Below are positions 8,050 through 17,176 of a stretch of DNA of 47,083 nt, piece after piece (positions within the stretch are counted from its first letter, which is position 1; each line of letters opens with the position of its first letter). The stretch is from Prevotella sp. (GTDB taxonomy: Bacteria; Bacteroidota; Bacteroidia; Bacteroidales; Bacteroidaceae). Where the stretch lies: positions 1-47,083 of the forward strand of contig JAFPWS010000003.1 of assembly GCA_017412705.1 (NCBI GenBank). Direction: 5' to 3'. A model generated the notes under the pieces. It worked only from the letters and a program-made list of their open reading frames with translations, made no database searches and was not told the DNA's origin. The position numbers were made by a program, and so were the translations under genes.

Positions 8050-8784
8050 ATGATTAGCAAGAATCAAATCAAGCTTATTCGCTCGCTGGAGCTGAAGAAG
8101 AACCGCAAGCGCGAAGGCCTCTTCGTGGCAGAAGGGCCCAAGGTTGTCGGCGACTTGCTGAGGGCAGGCTTCCTCCCCCACTCCATCTTCTCTACCCGCG
8201 AACAGGCCGGTGCCCAGCTGGTGACTGATGACGAGTTGCAACGCATCAGCTTCCTACAGCATCCTCAGGAAGTGCTGGCTGTCATGGAGATTCCCGACGA
8301 CAGTCCTACCGCCGGCCTGTCGTCGGCCTCTTCCCGCCTTGCCCTGGCCTTAGACGGTGTCCAGGATCCCGGCAATGTGGGCACCATCATCCGCATAGCC
8401 GACTGGTTTGGCATTGACACCATCTACTGCTCTCAGGATACGGCCGACGTATACAATCCCAAAGTCGTACAAGCCACCATGGGGAGCCTTGCTCACGTAC
8501 ATATTATATATTGTGACCTTCCTGCTCTGTTGCGAGATGTCTCGTGCCCCGTCTATGGCACCCTGCTCGACGGCGACAACATCTACCGGCAAGCGCTCTC
8601 GGCAAACGGCATCATCGTCATGGGCAACGAGGGGAACGGCATCTCAACCGAGGTGCGCCAGCTCATTACCCACAAGCTGTTCATCCCTAACTACCACCAA
8701 GGACCGGAGACAGCCGAAAGCCTTAATGTGGCCATCGCCACAGCCGTCACCTGCGCCGAGTTCCAGAGACAATTACATAAATGA
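8050..8784 (+). CDS. TrmH/SpoU-family RNA 2'-O-methyltransferase
   Basis: 244 residues with the layout of RlmB/TrmH-type methyltransferases: a short N-terminal substrate-binding domain (KLIRSLELKKNRKREGLFVAEGPKVVGDLL) and a C-terminal SPOUT knot domain. The knot motifs are visible as LDGVQDPGNVGTIIRIADWFG (motif 1), VMGNEGNGISTEV (motif 2) and IPNYHQGPETAESLNVAIATAV (motif 3), which bind S-adenosylmethionine. It should methylate a ribose 2'-OH in tRNA or rRNA; the target base is not deducible. Its final 38 bp overlap the end of the convergent btuC gene. Confidence 0.9.
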   Translation: MISKNQIKLIRSLELKKNRKREGLFVAEGPKVVGDLLRAGFLPHSIFSTREQAGAQLVTDDELQRISFLQHPQEVLAVMEIPDDSPTAGLSSASSRLALALDGVQDPGNVGTIIRIADWFGIDTIYCSQDTADVYNPKVVQATMGSLAHVHIIYCDLPALLRDVSCPVYGTLLDGDNIYRQALSANGIIVMGNEGNGISTEVRQLITHKLFIPNYHQGPETAESLNVAIATAVTCAEFQRQLHK

Positions 8785-9769
8785 TGACCGGTGCGCCGAT
8801 GACAGGTGTCACTGCGTTCAGGGGAATCACTCCCGACTCACCAGGCAGGAAGCAAAGGACGTTGCACAACAGGGCAACGACAGCTCCCAGCAGGATGGTG
8901 GCAGGCATGAGCAGACGGTGGTTGTCGGTATGGAATAGCAGACGGCCAATATGGGGAACTGCTAATCCTATGAAGGCGACAGGTCCGCAGAAGGCCGTGA
9001 CAATCGCTGTCAGCAAGCCTGTCACAATAAGCAGCCAGTTGCGTACCCTTACAATATTGATACCCAGATTCTCTGCATAACGGTCTCCCAGCATCAGGGC
9101 GTTGAGCGGTTTCACCAACAACAGGGAACCAGCCAATGCCAACAGGGTGATGCAGGCAAAGGTCGGCATCATCTTGGTAGACACGCCGCTGAACGACCCC
9201 ATGCCCCATACCATATAGGAGCGCACACCCTCGTCGGTAGCAAAGAAGTTAAGCAGCGAGATGGCCGAGTTTGACAGATAGCCTATCATGATGCCAATGA
9301 TGAGCAGCATGACGTTGTTGCGGACTACCGTGGAGAAAAAGAAGATGATGGCCATTACCGTCATGGCCCCTATAAAAGCCGCTATCAGTACGGCCACAAA
9401 TCCAGACAGCGAGACAGAGCCTGCCGAGATGCTGCCTCCTAAGAACAACATCACCAGAGCTACGCCCAGACCTGCCCCACTGTTGATGCCGAAGATGCTG
9501 GGGCCTGCCAGCGGATTGCGGAATGCCGTCTGCAACATCAGTCCGCTCACAGCCAGCGACCCGCCTGCCAGCGTCGCCGTAATGGCCTGAGGCAGTCGAG
9601 ACTGAAGAATAATATATTGCCAGGAAGGCTTGAGTTCCTCCCCATTGCCTGTAAGAATGCTGAACACGTCCTTGGCAGGTATCGACACCGACCCTACCAG
9701 AATATTCAGCACGAACAACGCCACTATCAGCAGCGCCAGCAACAGGCAATATATCGTTCCCTTATTCAT
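8747..9769 (-). CDS. btuC: FecCD-family ABC transporter permease, probable vitamin B12 permease BtuC
   Basis: 340 residues, about 10 membrane helices. Family motifs are LPQAITATLAGGSLAVSGLMLQTAFRNPLAGPSIFGINSGAGLG near residues 55-100 and the C-terminal GPVAFIGLAVPHIGRLLFHTDNHRLLMPATILLGA, which contacts the ATPase. FecCD permeases carry siderophores, heme or cobalamin; assignment to B12 rests on the operon and its cobalamin riboswitch. I chose the ATG at 9769, which overlaps the btuF stop by 8 bp and gives a proper first helix; the longer frame to 9838 lies inside btuF. No ATPase gene follows: the operon ends here against the convergent methyltransferase. Confidence 0.85.
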   Translation of the reverse strand: MNKGTIYCLLLALLIVALFVLNILVGSVSIPAKDVFSILTGNGEELKPSWQYIILQSRLPQAITATLAGGSLAVSGLMLQTAFRNPLAGPSIFGINSGAGLGVALVMLFLGGSISAGSVSLSGFVAVLIAAFIGAMTVMAIIFFFSTVVRNNVMLLIIGIMIGYLSNSAISLLNFFATDEGVRSYMVWGMGSFSGVSTKMMPTFACITLLALAGSLLLVKPLNALMLGDRYAENLGINIVRVRNWLLIVTGLLTAIVTAFCGPVAFIGLAVPHIGRLLFHTDNHRLLMPATILLGAVVALLCNVLCFLPGESGVIPLNAVTPVIGAPVIIYVIVSGTRRR

Positions 9770-10892
9770 CCAGTCGCTTATAATAACGTAAAGGAGGCAG
9801 GTTTGTTGTCTCTGGATGAATAATCTGAATGAACTCACTCAGCAACAAGTCAGGACGGAAAGGCGTCTCCTCATAGAACAGCGACTGCTCCACGTTGCAC
9901 CCATAGACCTCCCTGTCCCTGTACGCTTTCAACTGGTTGTACCCATGATGTTCACTCAGCAGCTCCTGATAGCAGTAGGGATGGTCGCTCGAGTAGCGAA
10001 ACATCCACACATCAGCCTCACCAGCCTGTTCCAGCACAGTCTCAAAAGGTAATGACAAAGACCCCGAATGCTCGTCTTTAGCCCAGTAATAGCGGGCCCC
10101 GCCGTCCTGCACCATCTGTCCTATGGTGCTCTTGCCGCCAGGTACATACCATACCGAGCCTACCATCTTGTCAATCAGCACCGAGCGCCCTGCACCAGCC
10201 TTGGCTGCCTGTTGCTTAAGCCTCTGGTAGTTCTTGTCTACGACATTGAAAAGGCTGTCCGTCTTCTCCTCAGCGCCAAACAGCATGCCGTAGAACTTCA
10301 TCCATTCGGCCCGTGCCAGGGGCGAGTTTTCCATATACTCGGCACACTCCACCAACGGAATGTTGATGTCCTCCAGCTTACCGTAGCCGCCTGAGTTCTC
10401 GAACGGCGACAGCATAATGACCTCCGGCTTCGTGTCCATAATCTTCTCCACCACGGGGTTCATGCCGTTGCCACAGTCGACCGCCTGGCCAGCCTTCACC
10501 CGATTATGAACGGCAGGCACCTTGATGTATTTCAGGTCAGCCACAGCCACTATCTGGTCACTGTGCCCTAAATTGTCAAGCAGCGAGCAGTGAACCGTCG
10601 TGAAGACGGCAGCACGCTCTATGGGTGTTCGGATTATGGAGCCGTGGGGAAGTCCCTTGGGCAGCTCATGTCCTCGCGGCACTAACAGATAGGTATGTAG
10701 CGTCATCCCCTCTTTCCAAGGGTTACGGATGTTAACCTCTTTGTAGCCGTCATGCTGGACGATGGTCAGTAGCGTAGAGTATTTCAACGACAGCGTATCG
10801 CCGTCCTCCTGTTGGTGAATCTGTCGCCCACCACAGGAGGATAGCAATACAGCTATCGAGACGCATAAGAAATTGTAAACCAGTCGATTCAT
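9762..10892 (-). CDS. btuF: Periplasmic cobalamin/siderophore-type binding lipoprotein (BtuF-like)
   Basis: 376 residues. The signal MNRLVYNFLCVSIAVLLSSC has a lipobox (LSSC), so the mature protein is lipid-anchored in the periplasm. The body matches the two-lobed periplasmic-binding-protein family 2 linked to FecCD permeases: IIRTPIERAAVFTTVHCSLLDNLGHSDQIVAVADLKYI in the first lobe, EVIMLSPFENSGGYGKLED, a long linking helix, and a second lobe with GSVWYVPGGKSTIGQMVQDGGARYYW. It should hand vitamin B12 to BtuC; the substrate is inferred from the operon. Its ATG overlaps the last base of the btuG stop codon (TAATG), a sign of translational coupling. Confidence 0.82.
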   Translation of the reverse strand: MNRLVYNFLCVSIAVLLSSCGGRQIHQQEDGDTLSLKYSTLLTIVQHDGYKEVNIRNPWKEGMTLHTYLLVPRGHELPKGLPHGSIIRTPIERAAVFTTVHCSLLDNLGHSDQIVAVADLKYIKVPAVHNRVKAGQAVDCGNGMNPVVEKIMDTKPEVIMLSPFENSGGYGKLEDINIPLVECAEYMENSPLARAEWMKFYGMLFGAEEKTDSLFNVVDKNYQRLKQQAAKAGAGRSVLIDKMVGSVWYVPGGKSTIGQMVQDGGARYYWAKDEHSGSLSLPFETVLEQAGEADVWMFRYSSDHPYCYQELLSEHHGYNQLKAYRDREVYGCNVEQSLFYEETPFRPDLLLSEFIQIIHPETTNLPPLRYYKRLDE

Positions 10893-12046
10893 TATTTCTG
10901 TTCAACATACTTCAGACCCGTGTTGAAGACAATGGCGTTAGGTCCCACGCCACAGTCATAGGTCTTCAGCAGCTTTCCGTCTTGTGAGTATTCTGCCACG
11001 TAGCCATTGGTGCTGTAGTTAGCATAGCCGGGGTTGTCGGCATTCTCGTTGTACGAGGCAATATATATTCTGCCTGTGATGGGGTCAGCCGTTATGACGT
11101 TGGGGCTGAAGAACCTGTCAAGACCAGTAGTGAAGGACTCCTTGACACCGGTTAAAATGCTGTAAACGTAGAATTCTGTAGGAATGGTTCCGTAGATGGA
11201 GTTGCAGGCATAGATGTTGCTTCCTATGAAGCTGCAATGTGTCGCGTCGAACAAGGTGGTGACCGTAGTGCCTGATATTCTTCGAATGCCGCCCATAACG
11301 TCGTTGTAGTTACCCATATCCTGCACATAGATGCCATTGCCGGCAACGGCTACATTCGTAGGATTCACTATCTTGCTGTCCGTAAACTCCTCGCTGGTTC
11401 CTGTTGTCAGGTTAATGACCGAGATTGAAGCCTTGCTACACATGCTGTAGTCAGAGTTGGCCACGTAGAGGATGCTATTATACACATCGAGTCCTTCGGG
11501 ATAGCTACCGGCAGTATACGTGTTCAACAGCGAGTAGGACGTTGTGTCAATGGCTGCCACGTAGCCGTTGCCCGATGTGGTGTACGTCGCCCAATCCGAT
11601 GAAGAGGAACCGTAGGTAGACACATATACCACTCCGCCTTCTATCGCCAGATGACGGGGCATGTTACCCTTCTCGGCACCCATCAGGTCAGTGGTCTTAA
11701 TCTGTCGGATGCTTTTCAGCGTCTTGGCGTCAACCACCTCAATGGTGTTCTCGCCGCTGACCACGATGTACATCTTCGTGCCATAGATCAGCGCGTCGTT
11801 GGCTGTCATACCCAAGCTGCGTCCGTTCTTGGCTACAAACTGGCTCTGTGCAGCTGACGACGCGTTATAGTCGATGTAGGTCACGCTACTGTTAATGCTG
11901 GCCCACTCGTTACCACCACAGATGACGTATGCGCCGTCGCTGGTAAATACAGGTACAATGGTTGGTGTACTGTCACTGTCGTTACACGCAGTAAAGAGGG
12001 TTGCGCCCATCATCATTACTGCCAAACTCAATAATTGCTTTTTCAT
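10892..12046 (-). CDS. btuG: BtuG-type surface cobalamin-binding beta-propeller lipoprotein (DUF5074)
   Basis: 384 residues. MKKQLLSLAVMMMGATLFTAC is a lipoprotein signal ending at Cys21, followed by NDSDS, an acidic stretch of the kind that exports lipoproteins to the cell surface in Bacteroidota. The remainder is repeated YVxNxxD-type blades (VVYVSTYGSSSSDWA, ILYVANSDYSM, GIYVQDMGNYND), as in a seven-bladed propeller with YncE-like repeats. In Bacteroides, propeller lipoproteins of this family beside btuB (BtuG) bind B12 with very high affinity and pass it to BtuB. Position directly after btuB (12-nt gap) behind a cobalamin riboswitch supports the same role. B12 binding itself is inferred. 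Confidence 0.82.
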   Translation of the reverse strand: MKKQLLSLAVMMMGATLFTACNDSDSTPTIVPVFTSDGAYVICGGNEWASINSSVTYIDYNASSAAQSQFVAKNGRSLGMTANDALIYGTKMYIVVSGENTIEVVDAKTLKSIRQIKTTDLMGAEKGNMPRHLAIEGGVVYVSTYGSSSSDWATYTTSGNGYVAAIDTTSYSLLNTYTAGSYPEGLDVYNSILYVANSDYSMCSKASISVINLTTGTSEEFTDSKIVNPTNVAVAGNGIYVQDMGNYNDVMGGIRRISGTTVTTLFDATHCSFIGSNIYACNSIYGTIPTEFYVYSILTGVKESFTTGLDRFFSPNVITADPITGRIYIASYNENADNPGYANYSTNGYVAEYSQDGKLLKTYDCGVGPNAIVFNTGLKYVEQK

Positions 12047-12058
12047 TCTTTTTGCTGT

Positions 12059-14050
12059 TTAGAATTTATAATTAATAGAAAATTGAAAACTTCTTCCTGG
12101 CATCGGATAGCGTGCCACAATCTCGTATTGCTTGTCGAACACATTCTTCAGGTCCAGCTGTCCTTCCAGCTTGTGCCGTCCCCAGCAGAACTGGCGCCAG
12201 AGCGTGACGCCACAATCTATATAGCCGTCAATCATCGTACCCTCATAATGGTCGTTGTTAGGCCAACGGCTGCTCATGCCCACACCATGCAGCGACAGGT
12301 TCACCCACGGGTTCTCCCACGTCAGCGACAGGCTGCCCGTATGCTCGGGCATATAGGCTATCTGGCGTCCATAGTTGGGCGATGCTGGGTTGTTGCGGTT
12401 CGCCACACGTTGGTAGGTATAGTTGCCAGCAACCTGCAGGCGATGACCGCCCGTCAGCTGCTGACAGGCCTTCAACGTAGCGTCAAGACCCAGGGTACGC
12501 ACCTTGCTGACATTCACGCACGTCCAGACAAACATATTGTAAGGAACGGCCACTATCATGTCACTCACATGGTTCAGATAGCCATCAAGGGTTAGCGTCA
12601 ACTGTCGCTGCTGTGGGGAACCGCTCATGAACGTCAGTCCCACGTTCCACTGGTGGGTGCTCTCGGGCAGCAAGTCCGTACTGCCGTAATGGTAATAGTA
12701 GCTCTCATTGAACGTTGGCGCACGGAAGATGTTCTTGTACCCTGTGCGGACATACAGCTCCTCGTCGTCCAACAGCCTGTACGATACAGATACTGATGGC
12801 GACAGCCTACGCATGTTACGGGCACTGCTGTCTCCTTCCTTGGTGTCGTTCAGGTAGAGCGAATACAAGAGACGTCCCATGACTGTCAGCCGTTCGTGGT
12901 GGTACTTGGCTGTAGCACTCTGCAAAATGGTGTGCCGGTAGGGTTTTCCCACGACAGTACGCCATGATGAGCCGTTCAGGTTGTTGAACGCATAGTCGGC
13001 AGAATAGTCGAAGGCCCAACGGTCGTCGGGCATATAGAGCAGTGCCGCCGAGGTGTAGGCCTCCCGTTGCCAATAGCTGGCATCGTTCACACCACCCGCC
13101 ATCAGCAAGTCCCGGTAAACGGACTCTGCCCAGTTCAACTTGCCGTTCACCTTCAGCATGAACCGCTCTCCCCAATGCGTCTGGAAAGCCAGCTGGCCAA
13201 AGGCGTTACGGTCGTGAAGCGTCTCACCGCTCAGGTTGGTATAGTAGCGCACCTGCCCAGGCAACTGCCTGTCGTTGTCGTAGTAGTACACCTTCCCCGT
13301 CAGCCGGCTCCTGTTGTTCATCCGATAGAGGAAGTTCAGCTCTACGTGCCCCGTATTCATCCGGCTGTTGGTGCGACGGTCTCTTATCGTTTCCGTCACG
13401 TTCTGGATGGTGTAGGGATAGTCGTTCTCTGCATAGGTGTACTCGCCTACCACAGAGAATGACAGTCGTTTGTTGATGCTCTGCTCGTAGCGGAGGAAGG
13501 GACTTATATAGCCAAACGAGCCCACCTTCAGCTGGGTGGTCAGGTGGGGCTTTAGGTCCTCAGAAGGTTTCCTCAACGTCTGTATGCTGAGCACAGCAGG
13601 TGTCGAGGCCTGGCGTGCTGGTATGAAGATGTCGTCGTTGTCGCCTATCACCAGCGACAACTCATCCACGTTGTCCAGAGAATAGCGTGACAGGTCTATC
13701 TCGCCGCTCTGGCATTCGCTGAGCATGACACCGTCGTAGCTGACACCTGTATGCTTGGCTCCGAAGCCACGCACCGACACCGTCTTCATGCCCCCTGCCC
13801 CACCGTAGTCGCGCAGCGTGATGCCAGGCATGCGGTGCAGGGCGTCGGCAATATCGGTAACGCCCATGGTCTGCATGTCCTTTCGGTCCATCAGGTGCAG
13901 GGGCGACGTCGAAGTGACCGTGTGCTGTTGGCGCGACTCGGTGATGGTGACACCTTCCAGCTCGTGAACCTTGCCCGCGATGGTATCAGTCTGTGCCATA
14001 GCACATAGCGACACAATAAACATTGTTGCTGTTGCAACCGTCTTCTTCAT
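12059..14050 (-). CDS. btuB: BtuB-like TonB-dependent vitamin B12 outer membrane receptor
   Basis: 663 residues. Signal peptide MKKTVATATMFIVSLCAMAQ, a TonB-box/plug region (residues about 30-150: VTITESRQQHTVTSTSPLHLMDRKDMQTMGVTDIADALHRMPGITLRDYGGAGGMKTVSVRGFGAKHT) and a 22-strand barrel that ends in FQFSINYKF with a terminal Phe. It has no carboxypeptidase-like extension, so it is a BtuB-type and not a SusC-type receptor. It is the first gene of the operon, 91 nt downstream of the cobalamin riboswitch, which names the substrate with good support. It should import cobalamin across the outer membrane with BtuG as the surface lid. Confidence 0.9.
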   Translation of the reverse strand: MKKTVATATMFIVSLCAMAQTDTIAGKVHELEGVTITESRQQHTVTSTSPLHLMDRKDMQTMGVTDIADALHRMPGITLRDYGGAGGMKTVSVRGFGAKHTGVSYDGVMLSECQSGEIDLSRYSLDNVDELSLVIGDNDDIFIPARQASTPAVLSIQTLRKPSEDLKPHLTTQLKVGSFGYISPFLRYEQSINKRLSFSVVGEYTYAENDYPYTIQNVTETIRDRRTNSRMNTGHVELNFLYRMNNRSRLTGKVYYYDNDRQLPGQVRYYTNLSGETLHDRNAFGQLAFQTHWGERFMLKVNGKLNWAESVYRDLLMAGGVNDASYWQREAYTSAALLYMPDDRWAFDYSADYAFNNLNGSSWRTVVGKPYRHTILQSATAKYHHERLTVMGRLLYSLYLNDTKEGDSSARNMRRLSPSVSVSYRLLDDEELYVRTGYKNIFRAPTFNESYYYHYGSTDLLPESTHQWNVGLTFMSGSPQQRQLTLTLDGYLNHVSDMIVAVPYNMFVWTCVNVSKVRTLGLDATLKACQQLTGGHRLQVAGNYTYQRVANRNNPASPNYGRQIAYMPEHTGSLSLTWENPWVNLSLHGVGMSSRWPNNDHYEGTMIDGYIDCGVTLWRQFCWGRHKLEGQLDLKNVFDKQYEIVARYPMPGRSFQFSINYKF

Positions 14051-14140
14051 TCTTCTTCCTATTCTGAATGCATTGCCACACTCGCTTGTCGAGAACGCCT
14101 AACCCCAGAGGACCATTCACGACTTTTTCTCTTCGCCATA

Positions 14141-14282
14141 GCAGGTATTCTGACTTGCGGCCCTTCAGTACAAACGTCTTCCCAACAATATCAGTGACTT
14201 CGTGTTTGTACGCTCTCTACGGCAGCTTACAGCTGCGGGACAGTTGGGGACTTGCACCCCATTCCCTGACTATAGCGCCTGC
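14141..14282 (-). promoter_or_regulatory. Cobalamin (AdoCbl-type) riboswitch
   Basis: Read on the minus strand, the core elements appear in order: closing-stem arm GCAGG, GGTGCAAGTCCCC, CTGTCCCGCAGCTGTAAGC (about 14221-14242), a central stem region with CACTG and GGGAAG, and the B12-box-like end GCCGCAAGTCAGAATACCTGC (14141-14161) whose CCTGC pairs with GCAGG. These are the conserved blocks of the cobalamin riboswitch class. It lies between the promoter at 14282-14312 and btuB, so cobalamin should lower expression of btuB-btuG-btuF-btuC. An open reading frame across it on the plus strand is spurious. Confidence 0.93.
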
Positions 14283-14312
14283 AAAGGTAGCGAAAAACGA
14301 GCGGAATGCAAA
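14282..14312 (-). promoter_or_regulatory. Promoter of the B12 operon
   Basis: On the minus strand TTTG (14309-14312), a 19-nt spacer and TACCTTTG (14282-14289) match the Bacteroidota consensus. Transcription should start near 14275, giving a leader of about 225 nt that contains the riboswitch. Confidence 0.8.
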
Positions 14313-14419
14313 GAAAAACCACATTTTTCTTTCATTTCAGAGGTGCATCCTACCTTGCCCAAAGGTCAAAGTTACGAATAAGCGAGTGAAAAACCAAGAG
14401 ACAGTGGCCTCTGGGAGAA

Positions 14420-14485
14420 TCGTATTACGAGTGAAGAGCCTTCGTATTACGATTGAAGAGCCTTCGTATTACGATTGAGCAGCAC
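14420..14485. repeat. Tandem array, three 22-bp units (array 2)
   Basis: Units at 14420-14441, 14442-14463 and 14464-14485. Each begins TCGTATTACGA(G/T)TGA, and the first two share AGAGCCT at the end. Each holds the palindrome CGTA-T-TACG. It sits between the B12 promoter and the glgP terminator; the remaining 100 nt of the gap show nothing recognisable. Confidence 0.75.
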
Positions 14486-14493
14486 CCGACAAG

Positions 14494-14531
14494 AAAAATG
14501 TCTGCCTATACAAGGAAGTACAGGCAGACAT
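14494..14531 (-). terminator. Terminator of the glycogen synthase-phosphorylase operon
   Basis: ATGTCTGCCT (14499-14508) pairs with AGGCAGACAT (14522-14531). On the minus strand the stem is followed by TTTTTC. It stands 23 nt past the glgP stop. Confidence 0.85.
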
Positions 14532-14553
14532 CTTATATAATACTCTTGGTTGA

Positions 14554-17136
14554 TTACTGCTGATGCTGAGGCAGCTCAAACCACTTGACATAGCAGAAGT
14601 CCTGACGGTGAGGCAGGTTCTTGTTCTTCGGATACATGCGGACGGCACTCTTGTACTGTCCAGCCTGCTTGGGATTCAGCTCAGCCTCGAAAGTGAAGTT
14701 GTTGCCCTCACGACCAACCATCTTAAACGGCTGGATAGAGAACACGCGCTCCTCACCGTTCTTGTCGGTATAGACGTTAACCTTCTCCAGAGCTACAGCA
14801 TCGTCGAGACCCTGCTCGTTGATGACGTACTTCACCTTATACTGCTGACCTGCGATCTCACCTGTTGCAGGCAAGTTGCACTCGCAGCTTACCACGTTGA
14901 TGGCATCCCAACGCTCAGCAACAGCTTCCTTCCACAGAGCAATTTCCTTAGCCAGCTTGTTGTCGTTCTTCGACAGCTCCTTGAAGCGCTTAGCCTGCTT
15001 CTCGTAGAACTTAGAATAGTAGTCGTCCAGCTGACGCTTCATGGTGTAGTGAGGAGCAATCTGGGCGATAGAGTTCTTGACAACCTTGATCCAGCCCTTC
15101 GAGATGCCCGTCTTCTTGTCCTTATCATAATAGAGAGGAACGATCTCGTTCTCCAGCAAGCTATAGATGGTAGCAGCGTCGAGCTGATCCTGATAGCCCT
15201 GGTTCTGGTAGGTACGCTTCTCGGTGAGTGCCCAACCGGCACCCTCGCGATAGCCCTCCAGCCACCAACCGTCCTTTACACTGAGGTTGACAACACCGTT
15301 CATCTCGGCCTTCTCGCCAGATGTACCGGATGCCTCGAGAGGACGTGTAGGTGTATTCATCCAGATATCAACACCTGATACCAAGCGGCGAGCCAACAGG
15401 AAGTCGTAGTCCTCGAGGAAGATAATCTTACCCTGGAACTCCTCACGCTGACTAATCTCGAAGATCTTCTTGATCAGGCCCTGACCAGCGCCATCAGCGG
15501 GGTGAGCCTTACCTGCGAACAGGAAGATGACGGGACGCTCGGGGTTGTTGACAATCTTTGAAAGACGGTCCAGATCGGTGAACAGCAGGTGAGCACGCTT
15601 ATAGGTAGCGAAACGACGGCAGAAACCGATGACCAGTGCGTTGGGGTTGAAGCGCTCAACGAGCTTCACCACACGTGCGGGATCGCCCTGATTCTTCAGC
15701 CAAGTCTCCTGGAACTGTACGGCGATATAGTCGAACAGTTTCTCCTTCAGCTTCTTACGGGTAGCCCAAACCTCCTCATCAGGACAGTTGTAGATACCGT
15801 GCCAGATGTCTTCGTTCGACTGGTCGCCCATGAACTTGGCATCGAAATACTTGCTGTAGACTGCGCGCCACTCAGCAGCAGCCCATGTGGGGAAGTGAAC
15901 ACCATTAGTCACATAGCCCACGTGGTTCTCCTCGGGGAAGTAGCCGTTCCAGATGGGAGCGAACATCTTCTGAGAAACCCATCCGTGCAGCATAGACACA
16001 CCGTTAACCTCCTGACAGGTGTTGCAGGCGAAGGTTGACATGCAGAACTTCTCGCCCTTGTCGTCGGGGTTGATACGTCCCATACCGATGAACTCGTCCC
16101 AGGTGATACCCAGTTTCTGGGGATAACCACCCATATACTTGCCGAACAGACCCTCCTCGAAGTAGTCGTGACCTGCAGGTACGGGAGTGTGAACGGTATA
16201 CAGACCGCTGGCGCGAACCAGCTCGAGAGCCTGGTTGAAAGTCAGGCCGTCTTCCTCGATATAATCGCACAGACGCTGCAGGTTGCAGAGTGCTGCGTGA
16301 CCCTCGTTGCAATGATAGATATCCTTCTTGATGCCCAGTTTCTTCAGCAGCAGGATGCCACCGATACCAAGCAGAATCTCCTGCTTCAGACGGTTCTCCC
16401 AGTCGCCACCATAGAGGCTGTGGGTGATGGGCTTGTCGAAGTCGGAGTTCATCTCGTTATCAGTATCCAGCAGGTAGAGCTTCACGCGACCTACATTCAC
16501 GCGCCATACATAGGCGTGAACCTGATAGTTAGTATAAGGTACGTCAACCACCATAGGATTGCCGTCCTTATCAAGCTGACGCTCGATAGGCAGCGAACCG
16601 AAGTTCTGAGCCTCGTAGTTGGCAATCTGCTGTCCGTCCATCGAGAGGCTCTGAGTGAAGTAGCCGAAACGATAGAGGAAACCAACGGCACACATGTCGA
16701 CGTTAGAGTCGGAAGCCTCCTTCACATAGTCACCAGCGAGCATACCCAGACCGCCCGAGTAGATCTTCAGGGCTGAGTGGATACCATACTCCATACAGAA
16801 GTAAGCTACTGAGGGGCGTGAGCTGTCGGGCTTCACATCCATATAGCTACGGAACTGTGCATAAACGTCCTTGACGCGCTTCATCAGCGACTTGTCCTTC
16901 AGGATGGCCTCCTTACGCTCAAAGCTCAGGCGCTCGAGGAGCATCACGGGATTGTGCTTTACGTCGTGGTAAATCTCAGGGTCAAGGTCGCGGAACAAGT
17001 CGCGGGCCTCGTAGTTCCACACCCACCACATGTTGTGGGCAATCTCGTCCAAACACTTCAGTTGCTCAGGAAGGCTTGACTTGACGGTCAGCTCCTTCCA
17101 CTGTGGAGCATTTGCATAGTCTGCTTTAATCTTCAT
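14554..17136 (-). CDS. glgP: Alpha-glucan (glycogen/maltodextrin) phosphorylase, GT35
   Basis: 860 residues. It is the alpha-glucan phosphorylase type with an N-terminal DUF3417-like segment (residues 1-120, [21 protein letters not shown]) and the catalytic core. The core shows [26 protein letters not shown], the glucan-binding [29 protein letters not shown], and the pyridoxal-phosphate site [17 protein letters not shown] with the Schiff-base lysine at K609. A C-terminal segment of about 130 residues (from [12 protein letters not shown]) looks like an added beta-sandwich. The enzyme releases glucose 1-phosphate from the ends of glycogen. It follows the glycogen synthase gene by 40 nt and is probably cotranscribed. 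Confidence 0.93.
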   Translation of the reverse strand: MKIKADYANAPQWKELTVKSSLPEQLKCLDEIAHNMWWVWNYEARDLFRDLDPEIYHDVKHNPVMLLERLSFERKEAILKDKSLMKRVKDVYAQFRSYMDVKPDSSRPSVAYFCMEYGIHSALKIYSGGLGMLAGDYVKEASDSNVDMCAVGFLYRFGYFTQSLSMDGQQIANYEAQNFGSLPIERQLDKDGNPMVVDVPYTNYQVHAYVWRVNVGRVKLYLLDTDNEMNSDFDKPITHSLYGGDWENRLKQEILLGIGGILLLKKLGIKKDIYHCNEGHAALCNLQRLCDYIEEDGLTFNQALELVRASGLYTVHTPVPAGHDYFEEGLFGKYMGGYPQKLGITWDEFIGMGRINPDDKGEKFCMSTFACNTCQEVNGVSMLHGWVSQKMFAPIWNGYFPEENHVGYVTNGVHFPTWAAAEWRAVYSKYFDAKFMGDQSNEDIWHGIYNCPDEEVWATRKKLKEKLFDYIAVQFQETWLKNQGDPARVVKLVERFNPNALVIGFCRRFATYKRAHLLFTDLDRLSKIVNNPERPVIFLFAGKAHPADGAGQGLIKKIFEISQREEFQGKIIFLEDYDFLLARRLVSGVDIWMNTPTRPLEASGTSGEKAEMNGVVNLSVKDGWWLEGYREGAGWALTEKRTYQNQGYQDQLDAATIYSLLENEIVPLYYDKDKKTGISKGWIKVVKNSIAQIAPHYTMKRQLDDYYSKFYEKQAKRFKELSKNDNKLAKEIALWKEAVAERWDAINVVSCECNLPATGEIAGQQYKVKYVINEQGLDDAVALEKVNVYTDKNGEERVFSIQPFKMVGREGNNFTFEAELNPKQAGQYKSAVRMYPKNKNLPHRQDFCYVKWFELPQHQQ

Positions 17137-17176
17137 AATGCTATCTAAATAACTTAAATAAATGTCTTGAAATCAG

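Noticed and set aside
14068-14478. Open reading frame on the plus strand before glgP
   Set aside because: It lies on top of the cobalamin riboswitch and its promoter, so it is a shadow.
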